Shown: positions 35,901-44,400 of the stretch, piece after piece
Layout of the letters: every line of letters starts with the position of its first letter
Numbering within the stretch: the first letter of the stretch is position 1
Assembly (NCBI GenBank): GCA_016720935.1
Contig: JADKJP010000004.1
Location: 62,001 to 126,000, forward strand
Length of the DNA: 64,000 nucleotides
Direction of reading: 5' to 3'
Source of the DNA: Bacteroidota bacterium
GTDB lineage: Bacteria > Bacteroidota > Bacteroidia > AKYH767-A > 2013-40CM-41-45
Notes under the pieces: generated by a model
The model's database searches: none
What the model saw: the letters and a program-made list of their open reading frames with translations, nothing else
What the model was told of the DNA's origin: nothing
Made by a program: the position numbers and the translations under genes

Positions 35901-36690
35901 CCTTCTTGGTGAAAATCGGTCCGGCCAGATCAAAAGAAGCAAGATTGTAACCGTAATCATCAAACAATTCAGAAGTGACGAATTCGACACCACCGGTATA
36001 TTGTTTGGATGGTCCGCGTGTTGTGATTGAAATGACACCACCTGTCGCGTCACCATACTGAGCGGGAAGACCGCCGGTGATAACTGTGATCTGTTCAGTT
36101 CCTTTTTGTGGAAGACCAATACCTCCTCTTACTTTAATACCATCCACATAGATCGCAGTTGCATCGGAACGTGAACCACGGAAGTTCAGAGCACTACCTC
36201 CATCATCTTTTTGGTATACACCCGCGCTTTGAGAAGCGATTGACTGAACGTCACGCGTTGGTGCCGCCTGGATTTCTTCGTATGAAGTTGTCTTTTGTGT
36301 AGCAGGACTTCCTTTGTCGATCAGAGGAACGGTATATTCTACGATGTCCAGCACCTTCAGTTCAACTCCTTTTCCCAATTCAAAATTGGCAAAAGAAATT
36401 TTATCAGAGGTAACCAGTACTCCCGTTACTTCCTGAGAGTTGTAACCAACGCAGGTAGCTTTTACATTGTACTTACCGGGGTTCAAGGGCTTGATGGAAA
36501 AGTTTCCGTCAAAATCGGTGACCGCTGCCTGTACCTGAGTTCCGTTTAGCAGTGCAGCAACACTTGCAAAAGGTACACCTTCTTTGCCGCCCTTTTCGGT
36601 AACCTTACCGCGGATTTCACCGGATTGTGCAAAGGCGCCAAACCCGATGAATAGCAGAGCGATGAGTGGTAAGTAAAACTTTCGTCCCAT
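32971..36690 (-). CDS. TonB-dependent receptor with carboxypeptidase-regulatory-like domain
   Basis: The 1239-aa protein has a signal peptide (1-21), a carboxypeptidase-regulatory-like domain (~24-110; IRGKVTEKGGKEGVPFASV, VTDFDGNFSIKPLNPGKY) and a TonB plug domain (~125-240; VYQKDDGGSALNFRGSRSD, YVDGIKVRGG, ITGGLPAQYGDATGGVISI). A long beta-barrel with ERTTDYEIVFQQK and a final strand IRLGVQLNF completes it. Such receptors import large substrates across the outer membrane with TonB energy. No SusD-like lipoprotein is beside it; instead a large exported protein and a PorV-like barrel follow within 31 and 41 bases, so this is not a typical SusCD pair. The substrate is unknown. Confidence 0.9.
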   Translation of the reverse strand: MGRKFYLPLIALLFIGFGAFAQSGEIRGKVTEKGGKEGVPFASVAALLNGTQVQAAVTDFDGNFSIKPLNPGKYNVKATCVGYNSQEVTGVLVTSDKISFANFELGKGVELKVLDIVEYTVPLIDKGSPATQKTTSYEEIQAAPTRDVQSIASQSAGVYQKDDGGSALNFRGSRSDATAIYVDGIKVRGGIGLPQKGTEQITVITGGLPAQYGDATGGVISITTRGPSKQYTGGVEFVTSELFDDYGYNLASFDLAGPIFTKKDSTGQKSGQPIAGFFLSGEYQYDKDPTPSAAPFYVVKDDILESVRKNPLIASPSGNGYIHRSNYFTMDSLQKVKARPNVAADAIRLNGKLDFRPVKNVTFTLGGSLERSQSRDYIDIYSLMNYDNNPQTIGTNWRAFAKITQRFTSEDREKTSSSGIKNAYYSIQVDYSHNHEVDQNAIHKDRIFDYGYVGKFTTYGSPGYQPVTLKDINNNDSIVFNQVGAFDTLVTFEPGSQNPNTSNYTTQYYNLTSGLGTAGYQDNLFNIINRGALINNDNRLQLNTYGLWATPGRTRSFYGVTDNNQFRISASGSADLKNHNLVVGIEYEQRTDRAWSVNPNNLWGLMRQLANSRITGTDPNSAHISYVNFGGQTITQVDYSEALYAPSTNLDGDKAPGFYEKIRDQLGYAMNDTVQVDAIDPSRFSLSMFTPDELLSNGLIGYYGYDYLGTMQSSSSSLESFINDKNSENNYIRAIDAFRPNYIAGYIQDRFTFNDLIFNIGVRVDRFDANQSVLKDKYLLFETHTAGDQEAKNLGNIPDNIGSDYYVYVNNSQNPSRITGFRKDEKWYDAQGNQITDLTPLVENGGSTGGIQPYVFNYDDVQNSRVRSGIFKDYTPQVNVMPRIAFSFPISDEAYFAAHYDILTQRPQDLNLIRFNPVSYLNLAQGLSSTISNPDLKPERTTDYEIVFQQKISRSSAFSIAAFYKELRDMIQYTTVQYAYPITYSTYGNLDFGTVKGLTFNYDLRRTGNIRMNISYTLQFADGTGSDANANAGILAQQGQTNLRETLPLSFDQRHTFVTSFDYHYSSGKDYDGPVWFGKQVFSDAGLNLVLRAGSGTPYTRKGNITPEADFTTAANGRSTIAGSINGSRYPWQFKIDAKVDKSFQIKLGKKVDGEARRPIYANVYLQVLNLLDAMNVIGVYRATGSPDDDGYLASSGAQPSIASQVSPQSYIDLYTIAENNPGNYSLPRRIRLGVQLNF

Positions 36691-36732
36691 ATCAAGTATA
36701 TATTATTGTTAAGATTTAGTTAATGCGGGTGG

Positions 36733-36762
36733 TAAAAGTATAAATTGAAAAATTAAAACCAA
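36733..36762 (-). promoter_or_regulatory. Candidate promoter of the TonB/surface-protein/PorV operon
   Basis: On the minus strand TTG (36762-36760), 19 bp, then TACTTTTA (36740-36733; 7 of 8) lie 42 bases before the receptor ATG. Spacing equals that found before dnaE and before the 420-aa gene. Confidence 0.45.
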
Positions 36763-37047
36763 AACAAATTTTCGTCCTGTTGCGACCTTTGAATTTCCGG
36801 AATTTATCTTATCATTTGTATAGATTCAATTCCGGTTTTTTTCCTTCCTCATTATCAATCGAAGAGCATTTATCAAGCTCTTTGATTGCTTTGTTAATGG
36901 ATTTTAAATTTTCATGGCCGAAAGATGGGTAATGCAAATAAAAAGAATGTCAGAACTCGGTCAATTCACCCAAACTGCATGAATTTACACTTTCGCCAAT
37001 AGCCTTGCCGAGTTATTAACAAAATGGTGCTTCTTATCAGAAAAAGC

Positions 37048-37055
37048 TATTTTTG
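37048..37055 (+). promoter_or_regulatory. Candidate -7 box for smc
   Basis: TATTTTTG matches TAnnTTTG exactly, 30 bases before the smc ATG; the -33 position has only a weak match (TGG). Confidence 0.35.
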
Positions 37056-37085
37056 CAGCTATTCCCTGAAACACACTAATTTATT

Positions 37086-40000
37086 ATGCGGTTAACAACC
37101 TTAGAAATCAAAGGATTCAAAAGCTTTGGCGATAAAGTAACCATCCACTTCGACAAAGGGGTTACCTCCATTGTGGGGCCTAACGGAAGCGGAAAATCAA
37201 ATGTCGTCGATGCCATGCGCTGGGTATTGGGTGAGCAAAAGACCCGGATGCTGCGTTCTGAAAAGATGGAAAATATCATCTTTAACGGAACGAAAACGAG
37301 GAAACCCGCCAACCTGGCGGAGGTGTCTTTGTCTTTTGAGAACACGAAAAATATCCTTCCTACCGAATATTCCACTGTTACAATTACCCGTCGTCTTTAT
37401 CGTACCGGTGAAAGTGATTATTTATTGAACAATGTTCCCTGTCGTTTAAAAGACATTACGGAACTGTTTATGGATACCGGAATCGGATCAGATTCTTATG
37501 CCATCATTGAATTGAAAATGGTGGATGAAATCCTGAACGATAAAAACAATGCTATCAAAAACCTGCTCGAAGAAGCAGCGGGAATCTCTAAATACAAGAC
37601 AAGAAAAAAACAAACCCTTTCCAAACTCGAGGATACCGATAAAGATCTGAGCCGTGTGAACGATTTGCTGTTCGAAATCGAACGCAACATGAAAACACTG
37701 GAATCTCAGGCGAGAAAAACAGAACGGTATTACAAGTTAAAAGAACAATACAAGGAGCTCAGCTCCGAGTTGGCTTTGTTCACACTTGCCGGCAGTAAAA
37801 AAACATTTGAAGAACTCCAGCAACAGGAAGAAAAACAACAGGAAGAAAAAATTACACTGGATGCTTCTCTTGATTCCTCCGAAGCGGAATTGCAAATTGT
37901 CAAATTGCATTCTTTGGAAAAGGAAAAAGAACTTTCCGAAGCTCAAAAACTGCTGAACGAAAAAATCTCTTTCATTCGTCAGCAGGAAAATGACAAGAAA
38001 ATCAGCAATGAGAAATTGAAATATCTTCAGGATAAAGAATCTTCATTATCTCAACAGCTCTCCACTGACAAATCCACGCTCCTTACAACACAGGATCAGA
38101 TCGCGAAATCAGAGGAAGATAAATTCAACGAAGAAATTATCCTGGAACAACTCCAGCAACAACTCCATGAATTAAAAAGCGCGCTGGATGAAACACGTGG
38201 CAATCACGATCAGATGAAAAGCGACATCAATCGTTTTTCTTCCGAAGCACGTTCTATCCAGACTTCCATGCACGAGTCGGAAAAGAGTCTCGCGGTGACT
38301 CAGGCTCGAAAAGATTCTATTCAAAAGGAAATTGAACGTCTATCAGATGATTCAATGACCAAACAACTGGAACACGATGAACTTCACGCGAAAGCGGAAC
38401 AAAGTCGTCAGTTGAAAGAAGAAAAAGAACAACTTCACCACCAGTTGCTGAGCAACGAGGAACATCTTGCGCAGGAAATCATTCATGGCGATGAAGAACT
38501 GAAAAAACTCACCGAAGAAGTCATTGCCGAAGGCCGTAAGCTGGATGCCCGTCAGAATGAATTTAACCTGACCAAAAGTCTGGTGGAAAACCTGGAAGGA
38601 TATCCTGAATCTCTTCGCTACCTCCGTAAAAACTCTCCTTCTACCAGCCAGGCTCCTCTTTTCTCTGAAATACTCAACTGTCCGGCTGAATACAAATCCG
38701 CGATTGAGAATTACCTCGATCCGTTCATGAACTATTTTGTGATTGATCAGATTGAAGAAGCCAGTCGCGCGGTAAATGTATTGAGCGAAGCAGCGAAAGG
38801 AAGAGCGAATTTCTTCATTCTGAAAAATTTCGAAGATACTCCGGTTCCTGCATTCGAACAGGTTTCGGACTGCATGCCTGCTATTAGTATTATTGACATC
38901 GCGGAAAAATATCGTCCACTTTGTAATCATCTGCTGCGTAATGTATATGTCGTTACGGAGAACCAGGAAAATACACCATTCCTGCAGCAGGATAACAAAT
39001 CCCTCGTTTTCATTTCCAAAAATGGAAAATACTGCCGTACACGTCACTCTCTTTCCGGTGGTTCCATCGGATTGTTTGATGGCAAACGAATCGGTCGCGC
39101 GAAACACCTCGAGAATCTCAGCAAAGAAATTGAATCTCTTGCAAACGGATTGGAACGCCTGAAAACACAGCGCGACCAGGTTCAGCAACAACTGCAGGAA
39201 AATAAACGCAACAAAGAAAAACTCACAGCGGATAAAAACCGTCTGCAACAGGAAGCTAATAAAGCTGTTCACGAACATTCCTCTTTGAAAAACAAAGCGG
39301 AACACCTTCATTCCAGCATTGAAAACAACAAACGTATCCTGCAGGGGCTGCACGAACAGCAGACTTCAATTGATGAAACGCTGAGCCAAAACAACCTGAG
39401 CTTCCATGAACACCTGGAACAACTCCGTACTCAATACGAAACGGTAAGCGGTCAGCTGAACACACTCCAGCAGGAATTCAATTCCCTGACGGAAGTGATG
39501 AACAACCAAAGTCAGGGCTATAACCAGCACAACATCCAGTGTATTCAACAGCAAAACAAGATCGCGACGATCATTCGTGATCACGCTTACAAAGTCAACC
39601 TGCTGGAGACACTGAATAAAAATATTGCCAGCAATTCAGCGGAACTGGAAAACATCCAGAACCAAATCCGCGAACTGCTCGAATCCTCTACAGATTTTGA
39701 TTCACAGTTGCTGACTTTGTACTCCGAAAAAGATACGATGGAGCAATCTGTTGCCGCTGTTGAAACGGAATACTTCAAGGCTCGTGGTTCAATCGATGAA
39801 CTCGAAACCCGTATCCGCCAGGTACGTCACCAACGCGAGCAGTCGGAACAGATCGGTTTGGCCATCAAAGACAAAACGATGGAGCTGAAAATGCAGCTCA
39901 ATTCACTTAAGGAAAGATTGTCCGTAGAATTCAATCTCGACATCAACGATATGCTCGAGAAAGAACCTTCTCCGGATTGGACGGAAGAAGAGCTTCGCGA

Positions 40001-40643
40001 AAAAGTAAACAAACAAAAAAATCAGCTCGACAATTACGGACCCATCAACCCGATGGCGGTCGAAGCGTATACAGAAATCAGCGAACGCCATACATTCATC
40101 AATACTCAGAAAGACGATCTTGCCAAAGCAAAAGAGTCACTGCTGAAAACTATCGAAGAAATCGAAGTGACAGCTCGCGAGAATTTCATGAAGGCATTCA
40201 CGGATATTCGTCAGAATTTCATTCATGTATTCCGCTCACTGTTCACCGAGGACGATGATTGCGATCTGGTATTGCTCAATCCGGAAAATCCGACAGAAAG
40301 TGAAGTGCAGATTATCGCGAAACCAAAAGGCAAACGTCCGCTTTCAATTTCCCAGTTATCGGGAGGAGAAAAAACGCTTACGGCCACTGCCCTGCTCTTC
40401 AGTATTTACCTGTTGAAACCTGCACCGTTCTGTATCTTCGATGAGGTTGACGCTCCATTGGATGACATGAACATTGACAAGTTCAATAATATCATCCGTA
40501 AATTCTCGAAAGATTCACAGTTCATTATCATCACCCACAACAAACGTACGATGGCATCAACAGACATCATGTACGGTATCACGATGGTGGAACAGGGAGT
40601 CACTCAGGTTGTACCTGTGGATCTCGCGGAGATGGCGGAATAA
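37086..40643 (+). CDS. smc: Chromosome segregation ATPase SMC
   Basis: The 1185-aa protein has the complete SMC design. The N-terminal head has Walker A GPNGSGKS (near residue 30) and RWVLGEQ. A coiled coil (~165-510) leads to the hinge (~520-640; SEILNCPAEYKSAIENYLD, NVYVVTE) and the returning coil (~670-1010). The C-terminal head has the signature LSGGEKTLTA (~1091) and Walker B FCIFDEVDAPLDD (~1115). It dimerises at the hinge and, with ScpA and ScpB, organises and separates chromosomes; those partners are not in the window. Length is normal and no key residue is missing. A strong terminator follows at 40673. Confidence 0.96.
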   Translation: MRLTTLEIKGFKSFGDKVTIHFDKGVTSIVGPNGSGKSNVVDAMRWVLGEQKTRMLRSEKMENIIFNGTKTRKPANLAEVSLSFENTKNILPTEYSTVTITRRLYRTGESDYLLNNVPCRLKDITELFMDTGIGSDSYAIIELKMVDEILNDKNNAIKNLLEEAAGISKYKTRKKQTLSKLEDTDKDLSRVNDLLFEIERNMKTLESQARKTERYYKLKEQYKELSSELALFTLAGSKKTFEELQQQEEKQQEEKITLDASLDSSEAELQIVKLHSLEKEKELSEAQKLLNEKISFIRQQENDKKISNEKLKYLQDKESSLSQQLSTDKSTLLTTQDQIAKSEEDKFNEEIILEQLQQQLHELKSALDETRGNHDQMKSDINRFSSEARSIQTSMHESEKSLAVTQARKDSIQKEIERLSDDSMTKQLEHDELHAKAEQSRQLKEEKEQLHHQLLSNEEHLAQEIIHGDEELKKLTEEVIAEGRKLDARQNEFNLTKSLVENLEGYPESLRYLRKNSPSTSQAPLFSEILNCPAEYKSAIENYLDPFMNYFVIDQIEEASRAVNVLSEAAKGRANFFILKNFEDTPVPAFEQVSDCMPAISIIDIAEKYRPLCNHLLRNVYVVTENQENTPFLQQDNKSLVFISKNGKYCRTRHSLSGGSIGLFDGKRIGRAKHLENLSKEIESLANGLERLKTQRDQVQQQLQENKRNKEKLTADKNRLQQEANKAVHEHSSLKNKAEHLHSSIENNKRILQGLHEQQTSIDETLSQNNLSFHEHLEQLRTQYETVSGQLNTLQQEFNSLTEVMNNQSQGYNQHNIQCIQQQNKIATIIRDHAYKVNLLETLNKNIASNSAELENIQNQIRELLESSTDFDSQLLTLYSEKDTMEQSVAAVETEYFKARGSIDELETRIRQVRHQREQSEQIGLAIKDKTMELKMQLNSLKERLSVEFNLDINDMLEKEPSPDWTEEELREKVNKQKNQLDNYGPINPMAVEAYTEISERHTFINTQKDDLAKAKESLLKTIEEIEVTARENFMKAFTDIRQNFIHVFRSLFTEDDDCDLVLLNPENPTESEVQIIAKPKGKRPLSISQLSGGEKTLTATALLFSIYLLKPAPFCIFDEVDAPLDDMNIDKFNNIIRKFSKDSQFIIITHNKRTMASTDIMYGITMVEQGVTQVVPVDLAEMAE

Positions 40644-40672
40644 CAAGCCACTCTACTTATTTAATTTCTCAT

Positions 40673-40706
40673 AAAAACACCTTCTTTCCGGAAGGTGTTT
40701 TTTTTT
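40673..40706 (+). terminator. Rho-independent terminator of smc
   Basis: A 12-bp perfect stem (AAAAACACCTTC / GAAGGTGTTTTT) with a 6-base loop is followed by a T run, 30 bases past the stop codon. Confidence 0.85.
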
Positions 40707-40773
40707 ATTTCAATGACTTCTGTTCTTTTTCACCTTTCCTCACCGTATTAATTTCGCATAAAAATTATTAAAG

Positions 40774-41391
40774 ATGAAAAAGCTCATACTATTGTTATTC
40801 ATCACTATTTGTGCTTCAACTTCAAAATCGCAAAGCCTTCAAAATTCAGAGTGGTTCGGCACCAATCCTCCGAGTATCAATCTTTATTTTCTTTTTGGAC
40901 AGGACACTTTATTTTACGCTACAACCGCTTCAGGATATTCACCATTGAGTTTATATACATCAAACAACGGACAATTTGCCATTTTTGATCTTGGTACATC
41001 CTGTAGCGATACAGGTAATTATACATATGTGATTCAGGGAACCAACCTGATTTTTACACCAGTGGTCGATCTGTGCGCTCAAAGAAGAAATACCCTGACA
41101 CAATATTCCTGGGTAAGAATAAATACCGGCGTTTCTGAAACGAAAATACCTGGAAATAACCTCTTGCAATTCGTGAACCCTGCTGTGGAAGGTATTTCTG
41201 CATTTAAATACAATGGAAATAATTTCACAGCGGCTCAAATCATGGTCTGTGACATGTACGGCAGAAAAATTTATTCAGGGAATCTTTCAGACTTAAATGG
41301 GCAGATTAACCTGTCTGATTTTACAAGAGGAATGTATCTTGTAAGTCTGATTGAAGAAAACATAAATTATACATTCAAAATTTTCCGTTAA
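40774..41391 (+). CDS. Small exported protein with T9SS sorting domain
   Basis: The 205-aa protein has a signal peptide (MKKLILLLFITICASTSKSQ). Residues ~21-118 form a compact domain with EWFGTNPPSINLYFLFGQDTLFY and DTGNYTYVIQGTNLIFTPVVD, which looks like a small lipocalin-like beta barrel, though I cannot assign a family. Residues ~128-205 are a T9SS type A sorting domain (VCDMYGRKIYSGNL, FTRGMYLVSL, FKIFR), though its usual NP motif is relaxed to FVNPAVEG. It converges with the 1404-aa gene, 26 bases apart. A TAATTTCG box (40749-40756) lies just upstream but has no TTG partner. Confidence 0.72.
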   Translation: MKKLILLLFITICASTSKSQSLQNSEWFGTNPPSINLYFLFGQDTLFYATTASGYSPLSLYTSNNGQFAIFDLGTSCSDTGNYTYVIQGTNLIFTPVVDLCAQRRNTLTQYSWVRINTGVSETKIPGNNLLQFVNPAVEGISAFKYNGNNFTAAQIMVCDMYGRKIYSGNLSDLNGQINLSDFTRGMYLVSLIEENINYTFKIFR

Positions 41392-41417
41392 CACACGAAT
41401 TAACTAAGTGCATAACT

Positions 41418-44400
41418 TCAGGGATGCATAGATACAATCAAAAACTGCTGATTGTTTTCCATCAATGCATAGTCTGCCGACTCAACAATGCCATCGCCGT
41501 TTAGATCACCGGCATGATATCCCGCCAACAAATTCTGTGTGTCATTTTCCAGGGAATTAAAATCATCAGTATTGATTTGCCCATCCTGAATTCCTGAGCT
41601 AACACCATTTGTGATATCGCCACTCCACAACGCCCATATTCCGGGGCTCACTTCAACCTGATTGGAACCATAAGCCTGAGCTGCATTTATACTGAAATCA
41701 TAATTGGTTACCGACTCCATTACAACAACAGAGGATGACCAGGTCTCGATCGAATTCCGATGTTGAATACGTATATAGAAATTTTCATCTTTCAAAGCTG
41801 GCGAAAAGTAACAGGTGAGCAATCCGTTTACATCCAGGATTGCTTCAGAACACTCGACAACAGCATGTGTATTCACATCCATCAGACAAACATGAATCGT
41901 GTCACAATCAGTCGGACTGATACTGAGTCCGGAATTATACAATGCGGGATTCATGGAACCACTTTGCAGGTAATATCCCTGGAGAAACATTTTCAATTGC
42001 AAAGATGTACTGGTTAAACAGCTTGTCTTAATTGTAAACACAGGACTTTGACCTGAACAACCGGTTAGATTGTCCATCAAGTTCAGTGAACCTGATGTTG
42101 CACCATAAGGAACAGTTACCTGGATGCTATAATCATCCACAATCGTAAATACTGATGCGGGTGTACCATTAAAACTAATACTGGTGACATTTAACAAACC
42201 CGTTCCGTTCAGTGTAATAACATCTCCCGGGCAGGCTGAGTCAACCGGAAGGAAACTATAAACTTCGGGAACCGGATTCACGGTAAATACCAGGTGATTA
42301 GACTCCGAGGTACAGCCCATTGAGTCTCGTATGACATAAAAATCATAAGTGCCGGGAGGTGATAAGTTATAGGAAATTGATGCAGAGTTATCGTATGTTG
42401 GTAACCAGAGAATATTGTCTGACAAATCGGAAGTCATGGTTACATATTCATTATTACAAACTACAAGAGAAGTGTTCGCGTTGATTACCGGTGAAACAGG
42501 GCTCGCTCCGGCAATGAAAGAAATTTCATTGTGTGTAATGCAATTATTTAAATCTGTTGCGACAAGAGAATAAGTAGCAGCTGAAGAAATTGTAATACTC
42601 TGTGTTGTTTCAGTTGTACTCCAGTTCCACGATGAAAATTGCGGCAAACCATCCGCCACCAATTCCCGTGTGCCACTACACAATGACAAACCACCACCCA
42701 ATACAGTGATCAGTGGTTGTATTGTATCGTAACGTGTAACCGATGTACTTGCAAGTTGTGATGAGCAAGATCCGTTGGTGGTATACAGTGTGATGTACCG
42801 AGACGTATTCACATTGATAGATGCAGTAGTCTCACCGGTACTCCAGTGATTCGAAACCGGTGAAGAAGATGTAAGGACAACATTACCTCCGGGACAAAAC
42901 GCGAGCGGTCCTCCCGCTGAAATCACAGGCGGAGCCGGTTTGGGCTGAACTACCATGCTCAGTGTCGTGGAGGCAGTACATCCGGAGGTCGCTGTTGCAG
43001 TGACTGTATATACAGTACTTGTGCTTAATGCGTTCAGGTCAGGGTTCGCGGATGCGGCATTTGATAAATTGGAGGATGGTGACCAGACATAGCTAATGGA
43101 TCCGGAACCTGAACAAGTAAATCCCGGAGTGAATCCATATGTGATTGAACTGCCGGCAAGCCAGTCGGTAGCATTTTTACCAGGTGCCGCGAACCCAATT
43201 GTTCCATCCGAATTCTCCACTCCCAGGGTTTTTAACCTGCCGGTAACTGTACCCATGTTCATCGCGTCGATGCGAAGTTCAATTTTGTTTGTGCCTTCGT
43301 GCAGAATTATTTTACCACCGAATGAACCTGACTGTGAACCGATATTATAAAAAGCGACAGCGCCGGCATTGAATCGAATAACAAATTTCCGGCTGCCCAC
43401 ACTTCCCACAGTGAACGTATCAACACCTGTATTGACTGCAGAATGCAGCAGATCATTCCAGCACAAGGCGATGATATTGTTCGGAGTCGTTGCGTTTGGT
43501 AATTGCTGCGCTGTGAGCGATGTAGAACTGGTTCCGAATGCAAGAAATCCATTCGTGGATACAAAGCCGGACGTATAGCTGTTTCCAAAATAATTGAAAC
43601 TAAAAGGCAGATTGATGGTCGCAAAACCATCATCCGCGCTTGACATGGAGAGAAATCCTGTTGCCCCTGTCGGTGTATAGTTAGCCGACGATGAATCTAT
43701 GTTCATTGTGGGGCTCACGTTCAGGCAGGCGCTTGCATGCAGTGTTGTGGATAAAGGATCACATCCTTCTGTTGTATCGGCCGTTGCAGACACGCTTCCA
43801 ATTGCAGGGTATACATCAATTGTCGTTGAAGCGGTCATGGAGCAACCATTGGTAGTTCCTGTAACCGTATAAGTGGTGGTGCTTGCCGGTCCTGCGATGA
43901 CCACTGCACCGGTCGTTGCATTCAAACCGGTAGCCGGTGACCATGAATACGATGCGGCACCATTACCGGTAAGGGTAACAGTTTCAATGCCGCAAATTCT
44001 ATTTGAGGAAGGGGTAATGGAAGTAACCGGTAATGGGTTTACAAGAATAAATTGACCGGGTGACGAAACAGTTTGTCCACTGTTGGTACAGGTAACTGTC
44101 ATCCTGTAATACACAGAATTGGTTAAAACGGGGGAAGTATAGTTGATGGTAGTGGCACCACTTCCTCCTGTAACGATTGCCCAGGGATCCCCTATCCCAT
44201 TATCATCCGATTCTTCCCATTGATATTGAAGTCCGCTGAATCCAATTGTTGCTCCTGTTGCAGTAAGTGTTGTGTTTGATCCATAACAAACAGCTGTATT
44301 ACCGGTGACATTTCCGGGAACAGGTGTGCCGGTGCATGCCGGAATTGAAATACAGCTTACAGTTGCATCCCAACCCGAGTAGCTGAGAGAAAGATCCGAA

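Larger units (their letters stand above)
36691..37085. other. 395-base divergent intergenic region
   Basis: It carries the promoter for the leftward operon (36733-36762) and a -7 box for smc (37048-37055). A 41-codon minus-strand frame (36812-36937, TTG start) looks somewhat coding-like but has no support beyond composition. Confidence 0.5.

Noticed and set aside
36812..36937. 41-codon minus-strand frame with TTG start in the TonB-smc gap
   Set aside because: Looks mildly coding-like but has no start context, family or conservation evidence; could be a gene remnant.
38352..39353. 333-codon minus-strand frame inside smc
   Set aside because: Phe-rich product is the expected antisense of coiled-coil coding DNA.
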